A DNA stretch of 64,000 nucleotides from an uncultured beta proteobacterium (lineage in GTDB: Bacteria; Pseudomonadota; Gammaproteobacteria; Burkholderiales; Burkholderiaceae_C). Below are positions 26,223-34,720 of this stretch, in pieces (within the stretch, counting starts at the first letter, position 1; every line of letters begins with the position of its first letter). Both the position numbers and the translations under genes were made by a program. The notes beneath the pieces were generated by a model. That model was not told the origin of the DNA, ran no database searches, and saw only the letters and a program-made list of their open reading frames with translations. Where the stretch lies: positions 1 through 64,000 of the forward strand of contig CAJCCO010000141.1 of the NCBI GenBank assembly GCA_903960915.1. Reading direction: 5' to 3'.

Positions 26223-27178
26223 ACGCGTTTGCTCACAGCGGTGCGCAAGCGCGGGTTGGCCACCAGGGTCAAAAGATCGGCGCTCAGGTTAACCAGCACA
26301 TAGACGGTGGCCACGATCAACGCAATGGACTGCACCAGCGCCAGGTCGCGGTCGGAGATGGCGCCAATCATCAGGCGGCCCAGGCCGGGGTAGTTGAACA
26401 CCATCTCAATCACCACCACGCCGCCCAGCAGCCAGGCTACCGTCAGCGCCACCACGTTGATAGCGGGCAGCAGCGCGTTGGGCAACACATGGCGCAGCAC
26501 CATGGTGCGGTAGGGCACGCCTTTCAGGGTGGCCATGCGCACGTAGTCGCTATCCAGCACTTCAAGCATGCTGGAGCGCACGGTGCGCAGAATATGCGCA
26601 GTCATCACCATGGCCAGCACGGCCACGGGCAGAATAATTTCAGGGAAAAATTTGGCCAAGGGCGCCCCGGGCGGGGTCAGCACAATGCCGGGCAGCCAGC
26701 CCAGCCAGCCGCTGAACACCAGAATGAGCACGGTGGCAGAAACAAACTCAGGAATGGTCATGGCGCCAATAGCGAGTGACGACAGCACCAAATCCAGGGC
26801 CTTGTCGCGGCGCAGGGCGGCCAAAATGCCCGCCGCAAAAGCCAATGGCAAGCCCACCGCCAAGGCCGTCACACCCAGCAGCAAAGAGTTTTTAAGCCGG
26901 TCTGCCACCATGCTGCTGATGGGCTTGTTGCTGTGCGCCGACAAGCCCAGGTCGCCCTGAACGGCGCCACCCGCCCAGCTCAGATAGCGCTGGTAGGCGG
27001 GCCGGTCAAGCCCCAGCTCCTTCTGGCAATTGAGCAGGCGCTGCCCCTGCGCATCTTGCTTGAGCAAGGCCGTGCAGGCGTCACCCGGCAATATCTCCAA
27101 GGCGGCAAAAATAATCAACGACACCAGACCCAGCGTGATGACACCCAGCATCAAGCGCTGCAAGACCATTCTCAGCAT
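26219..27178 (-). CDS. ABC transporter permease, DppB-like
   Basis: This 319-residue permease has the conserved start MLRMVLQRLMLGVITLGLVS, the RPAYQRYLSW...GDLG loop and the EAA-like motif around RSSMLEVLDSDYVRMATLKG. It is the DppB/OppB partner of the next gene. A 92-base gap with a perfect hairpin separates it from the binding-protein gene upstream, so the operon may be transcribed at two levels. Confidence 0.93.
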   Translation of the reverse strand: MLRMVLQRLMLGVITLGLVSLIIFAALEILPGDACTALLKQDAQGQRLLNCQKELGLDRPAYQRYLSWAGGAVQGDLGLSAHSNKPISSMVADRLKNSLLLGVTALAVGLPLAFAAGILAALRRDKALDLVLSSLAIGAMTIPEFVSATVLILVFSGWLGWLPGIVLTPPGAPLAKFFPEIILPVAVLAMVMTAHILRTVRSSMLEVLDSDYVRMATLKGVPYRTMVLRHVLPNALLPAINVVALTVAWLLGGVVVIEMVFNYPGLGRLMIGAISDRDLALVQSIALIVATVYVLVNLSADLLTLVANPRLRTAVSKRV

Positions 27179-27210
27179 GCAATACCCTCGGGAAATGGAG
27201 GTGGTGGAGG

Positions 27211-27231
27211 TTGCCGGTGACCCACCGGCAA
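27211..27231 (-). other. Perfect intercistronic hairpin between binding-protein and permease genes
   Basis: TTGCCGGTG-ACC-CACCGGCAA forms a 9-bp stem with a 3-base loop. No run of T follows on the minus strand, so it is not a standard terminator. Hairpins here usually protect the upstream binding-protein message from 3' decay. A short tandem repeat (GATCTCAG) lies beside it at about 27239-27257. Confidence 0.6.
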
Positions 27232-27270
27232 CTCAGGCGATCTCAGTCGATCTCAGGCGGTCGAAGGGGT

Positions 27271-28755
27271 TCAGTCGACCGTGATGCGGTTCCAGCGGAT
27301 GGTGAAGTTTTCCACAGCGTCCAGGTTCTTCACCCGGGCGGTGGTGGCCACGCTCAAGGTGGCGTGAAAGCCCACCAGTGTGCCGCTGTTTTCCCACAGG
27401 TACTCCTGGGCCAGCTGGTACTTGGCTTTACGCTTGTCGAAATTGAGTTCCTTGCGGGCATCGTCCACCATGGCATCGAACTTGGCATCCTTGTAGAAGC
27501 TCTCGTTCCAGGTGGCGCCGGTGCGGTAAATCTCGTTGAGCGCAGAGTCGGCGGGGCGCTGGTTCCAGCGCGTCATGGAAACGGGGCGCTTCATCCAGAT
27601 CTCGTTGAAGTAGCCATCCGAGGGCACTTGCACAATTTTGACGCGGATGCCGGCTGCAGCAACCTGCTGCTGGAACACCTCCGCCATGGCCGGCCACGCG
27701 CCTTCAACCGTGCTCACCGGAATTTCCAGGTCAATACCGCTGGGGTAACCTGCCTCAGCCAGCAAAGCCCGAGCCTTAGGAATGTCCTGGTTGCAGGTGC
27801 CATTCCAGCGGTACTGGTCCGAGGGGCCAACCGGCGTGTCGCATGCCAGGGTACCTTGGCCACCCGCTGCCAAATCGAGCATGGCCTTGCGGTCCACCGC
27901 CAACCGGATCGCCTTGCGTACGCGCACATCGCTGTACGGTTTCACATCGGTGCGAAACACGATGCCGCGCCAGTTGCCCGTAGACACGCTTTGAAAGCTG
28001 AAGCCGCCCGTGCGCTCCAGCAGTGTTTTTTGCTGTGGTGAGATGCTGGTGGGCAACAAGTCCACCTGCTTGCCCATCAGGGCCTGAAAACGGGCCTGTG
28101 CATCAGGAATGCCGATGATCTCTACCTTGGCCACGCCCGGGGGGCCGTCAAAATAGTTCATGTTGGCCACCAGCGTGGTCGTGCCCTGCGCGTCGAACTT
28201 CTCCAGTTTGAAGGGGCCGGTGCCAATGCCCGTGGTCTTGATGGTGTCACCCGAGCCGTCCGGAATCATCATCAGGCGGTAATCGGTCAAGATCAGCGGC
28301 AGGTCGGCGTAGGGCGCTGCGAGGGTCATCTTGACGGTCTTGGCATCCACCGCCTCGATCTTGTCGATCATCTTGATGGCAGCCCGCGCTGGGGAGTCCA
28401 TCTTGGGATCTTGTACCCGCTTCAGGGAGTACACCACGTCAGTCGCAGTGAAAGCCTTGCCGTTATGAAAGGTCACGCCCTCGCGCAACCTGAAGGTCCA
28501 CTCAGTGGCTGCAGCGTTGGATGACCAGCTCAAGGCCAAGTCAGCGGCAGGCTTGCCATCGAGACCCGGACGAACCAGCCGGTTCATGATTTTTTCGGTC
28601 ACGGTAAAGACCCGTCCCTTAGAAATCGGATCGATGTCAGAGGCATTGCCAAACTGCACCTCATGCGCCTGCCTCAAAGTGCCGGAGGGCGCTGCCCACG
28701 CGACCGATGTACCCGCCAACACGAACGTAGCCAGCAAATTTGCGATTTTTTTCAT
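27271..28755 (-). CDS. Peptide/dipeptide-type ABC transporter substrate-binding protein
   Basis: This 494-residue SBP_bac_5 protein has a classical signal peptide (MKKIANLLATFVLAGTSVAW, cleavage near AWA-AP). Family segments include LRQAHEVQFGNASDIDP, TFRLREGVTFHNGKAFTATD and VRKAIRLAVDRKAM. The ATG at 28755 has GGAG seven bases upstream. It is the first gene of the minus-strand transporter operon that includes the MttB, Ldh2, ketopantoate-reductase and FAH-like genes. Ligand unknown; operon context argues for a small organic cation or amino-acid derivative rather than a peptide. Confidence 0.92.
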   Translation of the reverse strand: MKKIANLLATFVLAGTSVAWAAPSGTLRQAHEVQFGNASDIDPISKGRVFTVTEKIMNRLVRPGLDGKPAADLALSWSSNAAATEWTFRLREGVTFHNGKAFTATDVVYSLKRVQDPKMDSPARAAIKMIDKIEAVDAKTVKMTLAAPYADLPLILTDYRLMMIPDGSGDTIKTTGIGTGPFKLEKFDAQGTTTLVANMNYFDGPPGVAKVEIIGIPDAQARFQALMGKQVDLLPTSISPQQKTLLERTGGFSFQSVSTGNWRGIVFRTDVKPYSDVRVRKAIRLAVDRKAMLDLAAGGQGTLACDTPVGPSDQYRWNGTCNQDIPKARALLAEAGYPSGIDLEIPVSTVEGAWPAMAEVFQQQVAAAGIRVKIVQVPSDGYFNEIWMKRPVSMTRWNQRPADSALNEIYRTGATWNESFYKDAKFDAMVDDARKELNFDKRKAKYQLAQEYLWENSGTLVGFHATLSVATTARVKNLDAVENFTIRWNRITVD

Positions 28756-28989
28756 ATCAAGTCTCCAGAACAAATCAATAAAAAGGCTTTTCCCGGACCA
28801 TACCAACACCTGCAAACACCTATTAATGCTGTGTTTACTCAGCTCAGGCCCTCTGTGAGACTGGCAGTATGCCCGTGGGCCTAACCCCTTACAAATGACT
28901 TTTAAGACGCTCATGAATATAAAAATATTTACGCATGAGCCGCCAGGCTTAGGGCCATGGCCCCAGCATGCCGGGTTACTATTTACGCC

Positions 28990-29679
28990 ATGTCTTACCC
29001 CTTCAGACTCATTGCCATCGGCGGTGGTGGCTTCACCCACCAGGCGGATCCGGCGATGGAAGACTTCATCCTCAGCCAGTCGGGCTGCGTGCGTCCGCGC
29101 ATTGGCTTCATAGGCACCGCCAGCGACAACGACCCCGTGAAGATTGATCGTTTTTACGCGCGTTTTGCCGGCCTGTCTAACACGCTGACCCATCTGGACT
29201 TGGGCAGCAACGCCCACGACACGGCCGGCTGGGCCGAGGCCTTGGACATCATTTACGTAGGCGGGGGCAACACGCTGCGCCTGCTCGAGCAATGGCGCCT
29301 GTCCGGCTTGGACCAGGTGCTGATGCAGGCAGCGCGGCAAGGCACGCTGCTGGCCGGCGTCAGCGCTGGGGCGGTGGCCTGGTTTGACTACGCCTTGTCA
29401 GATGCCGGCGGGCAAGGGCTGCAGCCTGTGGCAGGACTGGGCCTGGTCGCCGGCAGTTGCTGCCCGCACTACGACACCGAACCCGCCCGCCCCCCGGCCT
29501 TTGCCGCAGCCATTGCGCAAGGGCACTTGCCCAATGGCATCGCCATTGACGATGGCGTGGCCGTGCTGCTGAACCAGCACGGGCCGCAGCAGGTGTTCAG
29601 CGCCCGCCCCGGCGCGGGCGCCTACCGGCTCACCCAAACGGGTGCCGGGGCGGTCACGACCTTGCTGACCCCCGGCTAA
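28990..29679 (+). CDS. Peptidase E-like protein (S51 family)
   Basis: This 229-residue protein begins FRLIAIGGGGFTHQADPAME and has YVGGGNTLRLL and the nucleophile elbow LAGVSAGAVAWF (Ser near 125), as in alpha-aspartyl dipeptidase/cyanophycinase-related class I glutamine amidotransferase-like folds. It probably cleaves a small peptide in the cytoplasm. The ATG at 28990 is used because the family begins here; another in-frame ATG at 28957 is possible. It stands alone on the plus strand between two minus-strand units. Confidence 0.83.
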   Translation: MSYPFRLIAIGGGGFTHQADPAMEDFILSQSGCVRPRIGFIGTASDNDPVKIDRFYARFAGLSNTLTHLDLGSNAHDTAGWAEALDIIYVGGGNTLRLLEQWRLSGLDQVLMQAARQGTLLAGVSAGAVAWFDYALSDAGGQGLQPVAGLGLVAGSCCPHYDTEPARPPAFAAAIAQGHLPNGIAIDDGVAVLLNQHGPQQVFSARPGAGAYRLTQTGAGAVTTLLTPG

Positions 29680-29699
29680 TTCAGGGTCTTGTTCAACAC

Positions 29700-30707
29700 T
29701 CAGTGCAGACGGGGCGCGTGGCCCATCCGATAGGCCAGCGGTGTGGTGCCAGTCCAGCTCCTGAAGGCGCGAATGAACGAGTTACTTTCTTGAAACCCGA
29801 GCAGCCACGAGATCTCTCCCGGTGAAATGCTGGAGTTGATCAGGTAGTGCTGCGCCAGCTCTTGGCGAACCCGGTTCAGCACGTCTTGAAAGTTGACCGC
29901 CTCGTCGCCCAAATGGCGCTGCAATGACCGCTTGCTCATGGCCAACCGCTGGGCCACCGCGTCCACCGAGCTCAGCCCCGCCGGCAGCGTTTCCAGCAAC
30001 ACGCCGCGCACGCGGTCGGCCGTGCTGGCTTGCTCATCGAGAACCGACAAGCGTTGGCGCAGGCTCGGTTCAAACGCCTCCCACATGGCCAGGTTTTCGG
30101 TCAGGAAGGGGCGCCTGGCATCGTGCGCCGAAAAGCAAATTTGAATCGTATCGGCGCGCGTCAAAGGGCAGCCAAAAAACGCTTCATAGCGGTCTGTGTT
30201 GTCGGGCAAATCTGGCGTTAAGGCCGCCAGCGGCACGATGCGTTCACGGGTGGCCAGCCTGGCCAGTTGCGTGAAGAAAACCAGCTCCGCCGTGCCCAGG
30301 CTGCGCGGCATGGGCGCCTGATGGCCGTAACAGCTCAGGGTGACGCGGGTGGCCTGCGATGAAATGTCCACCGCCATCGTCAAGGGGCCCACCAGTCGCT
30401 TGTAGTGGGCCAGGCGCTGCAGCGCGGTATTGAGGTCAGGGCTGCACAAACAGGCAAAGAGCGCCGGGTCAAACGCCTCGACTGAGATCACCTGCGCCAG
30501 CTTCAAGGGCAGTTCGTCGGCACCGGCCACCTGCTCCATGCCGTGCCAGAGGTTGAAATACTCCGCGGGCGACAGCATGGCATCGGGGCGCGCGAACAAG
30601 TCGCCGGGTAAGCGGGCCAACGCCAGCACGTCCGCCGGGCTGAAGCCCATGTCGGCAATGAGCATCTTCCAGCGCATGTGCACACTGAATCGCGTGGCCT
30701 GTTTCAC
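29700..30707 (-). CDS. AraC-family transcriptional regulator (OruR-like)
   Basis: This 335-residue protein has an N-terminal arabinose-binding-like/OruR domain (about 15-200) and a C-terminal AraC double helix-turn-helix. Key stretches are SSVDAVAQRLAMSKRSLQRH and ISWLLGFQESNSFIRAFRSW. The start is a GTG with AAGGA eight bases upstream. It follows the short-chain dehydrogenase gene by 28 bases on the same strand and probably shares its transcript. Such regulators often govern fatty-acid or steroid-like catabolism next to an SDR gene. Confidence 0.88.
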   Translation of the reverse strand: MKQATRFSVHMRWKMLIADMGFSPADVLALARLPGDLFARPDAMLSPAEYFNLWHGMEQVAGADELPLKLAQVISVEAFDPALFACLCSPDLNTALQRLAHYKRLVGPLTMAVDISSQATRVTLSCYGHQAPMPRSLGTAELVFFTQLARLATRERIVPLAALTPDLPDNTDRYEAFFGCPLTRADTIQICFSAHDARRPFLTENLAMWEAFEPSLRQRLSVLDEQASTADRVRGVLLETLPAGLSSVDAVAQRLAMSKRSLQRHLGDEAVNFQDVLNRVRQELAQHYLINSSISPGEISWLLGFQESNSFIRAFRSWTGTTPLAYRMGHAPRLH

Positions 30708-30735
30708 CGTGACGGTCCTTGAAAGTGGCGGGGGC

Positions 30736-31611
30736 CTATTTGGCTTGGCTCATGATGGCCTTGTCAAAGACCCGGTCCCCGAAGTATTTGCGAATGAAGA
30801 GCAGCGGTTTGGCCAGCTTGCCCATCACATAACGGGTTTTGGGCCGGCGCGCGCGCACGGCTTGCAGTATGGCATCTGCCACCACCGAGGGGGGCGACGC
30901 GGCCCCGGCTTTTCCGTACGAGTTGCGCATGGCGGTTGCCATGGCTTGTGCCAAGGCCTGATAGGGGCCATGGCCTGAACGCTTGAGCATGGGGCCGAGC
31001 ATGACATCGCCCCATTCGGTGGCAATGGCCCCGGGCTCCATGATGACCACATGAATGCCAAACGGCGCCAGCTCAATGCGCAGGCAGTCGCTCCAGCCCT
31101 CCACCGCATGCTTGGTGGCGTGGTACCAGGAACCCAGGGGCGTGTAGATTTTTCCGCCCATGGAGGAGATATTGATGATGGTGCCTGCGCCCTTGGCGCG
31201 CATGCCGGGCAAGGCCAATTGCGTGAGGCGGGCCATGCCAAACAAATTGACCTCGAACTGGTAGCGCGCATCGTCCAGGGTGGACTCTTCCATGGCGCCA
31301 TACATGCCGAACCCGGCATTATTCACCAGCACATCAATGCCCCCGTGCCCTTGTTGAATTTGTTGGACGGCGGCCACCACCTCGTTGTCCACCGTGATGT
31401 CCATCTTCAGCGGGATCGCCCCCAGTCGGCGTAAATCCTCCATCTGCTCGACACGGCGCGCCGCCGCATACACCACCAGTCCCTCTTGCAGCAGCCGTTT
31501 GGCCGTTTCCTTGCCCATGCCAGAAGAGGCGCCTGTGACAAGTGCCACCCTGGAAGCCGAAGAAGGCGAAGAAGCCGATGCGTTGAAGGATGTGGATGCT
31601 GTAGATGCCAT
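30736..31611 (-). CDS. Short-chain dehydrogenase/reductase (SDR family)
   Basis: This 291-residue oxidoreductase carries the NAD(P) motif ALVTGASSGMGKETAKRLL, the NNAGFGMYG strand and the catalytic YHATK with the preceding Ser-Ser (INISSMGG). A serine-rich N-terminal extension of about 20 residues precedes the Rossmann fold. AAAGGA lies nine bases before the ATG. It is the first gene of a two-gene unit with the AraC regulator. The classical SDR active site is intact; the substrate is unknown. Confidence 0.9.
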   Translation of the reverse strand: MASTASTSFNASASSPSSASRVALVTGASSGMGKETAKRLLQEGLVVYAAARRVEQMEDLRRLGAIPLKMDITVDNEVVAAVQQIQQGHGGIDVLVNNAGFGMYGAMEESTLDDARYQFEVNLFGMARLTQLALPGMRAKGAGTIINISSMGGKIYTPLGSWYHATKHAVEGWSDCLRIELAPFGIHVVIMEPGAIATEWGDVMLGPMLKRSGHGPYQALAQAMATAMRNSYGKAGAASPPSVVADAILQAVRARRPKTRYVMGKLAKPLLFIRKYFGDRVFDKAIMSQAK

Positions 31612-31771
31612 GGCGAATTTCCTTTGATGCTGTCGTTGCGAAGGTCTGCATCGTAGGTTCTGCCCCCGGGTTCAGCGCCATCCGATCGTGCCAATCAACA
31701 TTCAAAAAGTGCCAAGGGCTAGGGCTTTTTTCAGGGCGCTAGGGCCTCAGATCCTGTGCTCAACCCTGCCC

Positions 31772-32677
31772 TCAAGCCGACAACGCCGCCTCTGCCTGTA
31801 GCCAAGCACAGACGGCGTCTACCTCGGGCACGGCGCGGGCGCCGGGGCGGATCAGCATGTGGTACGCGCGCTCAGGTTTGAGCTCCACGTCAAACGGGCA
31901 CAGCAGGCGGCCGGCGTCCACCTCGCTGCGGATGAACGGGAACACGCCCAGCGCCACGCCATGGCCGTCTATGGCGGCTTGCGTGGCGATGTTGGAGTCC
32001 ACCATGATGGTTTCCTGCGCAAACTTCAGGTCTGACTCGCCCATCAGCTTGAGCCAGGCCTGCCAGTCGCCGCGGTCTTGCTGGTGAATCACGGGGTAGC
32101 GCGCCAGATCGGCGGGCTTGTCCAGCCCGCCTTGCTCCTTGAGCAGCTTGGGGCTCAGCACCGGTATGTAGACGGTAGCGAGCAGGCGAGTGACCTCCAG
32201 CCCCGACCACTCGCCCGTGCCCCAATCAACAGCAATGGTGGTGGCCAGTTGTTCGGCGCTGGTGATGCGCGGGCTGTGGTGCAAAACCAGGTCAATCGTG
32301 GGGTTCAGCCGGTAGAACTTGCTCAGGCGTGGAATCAGCCAACGCGAGCCAAAAATTGGGCCAACCGCCAGCGTTACGGTCTTGCGGTAGGAGGCAATGT
32401 GCGCCTCCACTTCGGTGCGAATATCGTCAAAGGCGCGGCTGGTCACGCGGGCCAGCGAGCGCCCGGCGTCGGTCAGAATGACCTGGCGCGTTTTGCGCAC
32501 AAACAACAGGCAGCCCCAGTCTTTCTCCAACTGCCGAATCTGGTTGCTGACACTGGTGGGGGTGACCCGCAACTCTTCGGCCGCGCCCTTGAAGCTAAGC
32601 AAGCGGGCCGCGGCCTCAAACGAGCGCAGCGAGGTCAATGGCAAACGATGGCGTGATTGGCTCACAGTATCAAACAC
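31772..32677 (-). CDS. LysR-family regulator (GcvA-like)
   Basis: This 301-residue protein has an N-terminal LysR winged HTH (LPLTSLRSFEAAARLLSFKG, then AAEELRVTPTSVSNQIRQLE) and a type 2 periplasmic-binding effector domain. The opening PLTSLRSFEAAAR is characteristic of the GcvA subgroup. The first codon is GTG; an in-frame GTG five codons later with AAGGG upstream is an alternative. It is flanked by the SDR gene and DUF808 on the same strand, and its target is not evident. Confidence 0.87.
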   Translation of the reverse strand: MFDTVSQSRHRLPLTSLRSFEAAARLLSFKGAAEELRVTPTSVSNQIRQLEKDWGCLLFVRKTRQVILTDAGRSLARVTSRAFDDIRTEVEAHIASYRKTVTLAVGPIFGSRWLIPRLSKFYRLNPTIDLVLHHSPRITSAEQLATTIAVDWGTGEWSGLEVTRLLATVYIPVLSPKLLKEQGGLDKPADLARYPVIHQQDRGDWQAWLKLMGESDLKFAQETIMVDSNIATQAAIDGHGVALGVFPFIRSEVDAGRLLCPFDVELKPERAYHMLIRPGARAVPEVDAVCAWLQAEAALSA

Positions 32678-32727
32678 CCTTCGGGCAGAAATTTCAGAAA
32701 CGGGTTAGCGGGCATGGCGACTCGCGC

Positions 32728-33639
32728 TCAGGCGGGTTGGCCCGCGCCGCGCCAGCGCGTCCACAGGCTCACCCCCGCCAACACCACCGCGCCGGCCAAC
32801 AGGCCCAGCAGCGCCGGCAGCAAGTTGGCCACCAGCGGTTCGGCCCAGCCCACCGAGACGGCCAGAGCGTCAATGGCGTGGCCAATCTCCGGAATGCCGT
32901 GCGCCAGAATGCCGCCGCCCACCAGAAACATGGCCACCGTGCCCAGAAACGAGAGGCTTTTCATCAGCCAGGGCGCCACCCACAGCAACGACCGACCCAG
33001 GGCTTGTTGCCAGCGCGCGCGCTGACGGTTGAGATAGAGGCCCGCATCATCGAGCTTGACGATGCCGGCCACCAGGCCGTACACGCCCACCGTCATAAAA
33101 ATAGAAATACCCACCAGCACGGTCACCCGCTGGGCCATGCTGGCCGTGGCCACCGTGCCCAGGGTGATGACGATGATCTCGGCCGACAGAATGAAGTCGG
33201 TACGCACCGCGCCTTTGATCTTGTCTTTTTCAAACGCCAGCAGGTCCACCTGTTCGTCCGCCACCGCTTGCACCAAGGCCTGGTGATGTTGCGCATCTTG
33301 TGCGGCAGGTTGCAGCAGGTGGTGCACTTTTTCTGTGCCTTCAAAACACAAGAACAGGCCGCCCAGCATGAGCAAAGGCGTAATCAGCCAGGGCGCAAAA
33401 GCGCTGATCAACAGCGCGGCGGGCACCAGCACGGCCTTGTTGAGCAGGGAGCCTTTGGCCACAGCCCAGACCACGGGCAGCTCCCGGTCGGCGTTGACGC
33501 CGGTGACCTGCTGCGCATTGAGCGCGAGGTCGTCGCCCAGCACGCCGGCGGTTTTTTTCGCCGCCACTTTGGTCATGAGGGCCACATCGTCAAGCAGGGT
33601 GGCAATGTCGTCGAGCAGGGCAAATAAGCTGGAGGCCAT
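32728..33639 (-). CDS. DUF808 family membrane protein (YedI-like)
   Basis: This 303-residue protein shows the family start [20 protein letters not shown], then [20 protein letters not shown], a [11 protein letters not shown] segment and about six membrane helices. DUF808 proteins are inner-membrane proteins of unknown function. It lies 50 bp after the LysR start region, transcribed toward it. No functional link to the sulfonate block to its right is visible. Confidence 0.9.
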   Translation of the reverse strand: MASSLFALLDDIATLLDDVALMTKVAAKKTAGVLGDDLALNAQQVTGVNADRELPVVWAVAKGSLLNKAVLVPAALLISAFAPWLITPLLMLGGLFLCFEGTEKVHHLLQPAAQDAQHHQALVQAVADEQVDLLAFEKDKIKGAVRTDFILSAEIIVITLGTVATASMAQRVTVLVGISIFMTVGVYGLVAGIVKLDDAGLYLNRQRARWQQALGRSLLWVAPWLMKSLSFLGTVAMFLVGGGILAHGIPEIGHAIDALAVSVGWAEPLVANLLPALLGLLAGAVVLAGVSLWTRWRGAGQPA

Positions 33640-33806
33640 GGGGGGTTCTTTGAGGTTCGGTGGCCGTCATGCGGGGGAAGAGGAGGAAGGGGAGGCAGGC
33701 ACAAGACTGCACATTATCTTCCTATGCCATCACAGCCGGGCAGCTGCCCGGTGGCGTCGTTATGGGGTAAATCCCGATAGGCAGGATTGGCCTTCGGTTT
33801 AAACTT

Positions 33807-33843
33807 GTTCTAAATATCAATATAACGTTCTATATAGTAGAAC
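33807..33843. promoter_or_regulatory. GTTCTA operator-like repeats before the sau-block IclR gene
   Basis: GTTCTA occurs at 33807-33812 and again exactly 20 bases later at 33827-33832. The second copy faces its perfect inverse TAGAAC at 33838-33843 across TATAG. The element ends 15 bases before the IclR start. Half-site spacing of two helical turns and the position suggest autoregulation by the IclR protein. Confidence 0.55.
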
Positions 33844-33858
33844 ATCTGGACTAAGTTT

Positions 33859-34701
33859 ATGGACTCCACACTGGCCAAAGGGCTGGCGGTACTTGAATGG
33901 CTGGCACGTGCACCCAAGGCGTGCCGCGTGGTGGACGTGGCGCAGGCGCTGAACCTGCCGCGCAGCAACGCGCACCGCACGCTGCAAACGCTGGTGGCCT
34001 GCGGCTGGGCGGTGCAAGACCCCGCCACCAGCAGCTACCGCGCCAGCTTGCGCTTGTTTGAGCTGGGCGCGCTGGTGGACGGCGCGGTGGACCTCAAATC
34101 GCTGCTGCACCCGCACTTGGCACAACTGGCGCAAGCCACGGGCGAGACCATTCACCTGACCGTATTACAAGGCGCCGAGATTGTTTATCTGGACAAATTT
34201 GACAGCCCCTTGCCAGTGGCTGCGTATTCGCGCATTGGCGGGCGGGCACCGGCGTACAGCGTGGCCTCGGGCAAGGCCATGCTGGCCGCGCTGAACCTGG
34301 ACACTGGCGCGCTAGCGCAGCAACTCGGCCACGTCAGTGGCCCGTTGCCCAGCCACACCCCCAACACCCTCACCACGCTGGACGCCCTGCAAGCCGACTT
34401 GCAGCGCACCCGCACGCGGGGCTGGGCCGAAAACCGTGAGGAATGGCGGCTGGGCGTGTGCGGTCTGGGTGCGCCAGTCTTCAATGCGCGCGCCGAGGTG
34501 GTGGCCGCCGTGGGCATGAGCGTGCCGTCCATTCGTTTTACCCGGGCGCAGGCACGCCACCTGGCCGACCAGTTGAGCACTTGCGCCAGCGCCGCCAGCC
34601 AGGCGCTGGGTTACCGCCAGGCCGACCGCTCCGTGACCAGCCAGGCGCTGCCGGTTACCCGTTCTGTTCGTCGTTCTGTTCGTCTTTCCAGTCCCTCATA
34701 A
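33859..34701 (+). CDS. IclR-family regulator of the sulfoacetate block
   Basis: This 280-residue regulator has an N-terminal winged helix at about residues 2-60 (LAKGLAVLEWLARAPKACRV, then DVAQALNLPRSNAHRTLQTL) and an IclR effector domain with YSVASGKAMLAALN and GWAENREEWRLGVCGLGAPV. The C-terminal tail is short and rich in Arg and Ser. It is the first gene of a same-strand run with the TTT binding protein, sauS, sauT and a TauE/SafE protein, so it probably controls sulfoacetate use. It differs from the xsc-linked IclR protein, so the two blocks have separate controls. Confidence 0.88.
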   Translation: MDSTLAKGLAVLEWLARAPKACRVVDVAQALNLPRSNAHRTLQTLVACGWAVQDPATSSYRASLRLFELGALVDGAVDLKSLLHPHLAQLAQATGETIHLTVLQGAEIVYLDKFDSPLPVAAYSRIGGRAPAYSVASGKAMLAALNLDTGALAQQLGHVSGPLPSHTPNTLTTLDALQADLQRTRTRGWAENREEWRLGVCGLGAPVFNARAEVVAAVGMSVPSIRFTRAQARHLADQLSTCASAASQALGYRQADRSVTSQALPVTRSVRRSVRLSSPS

Positions 34702-34720
34702 CTTTCCACAGGAGTTTTGC

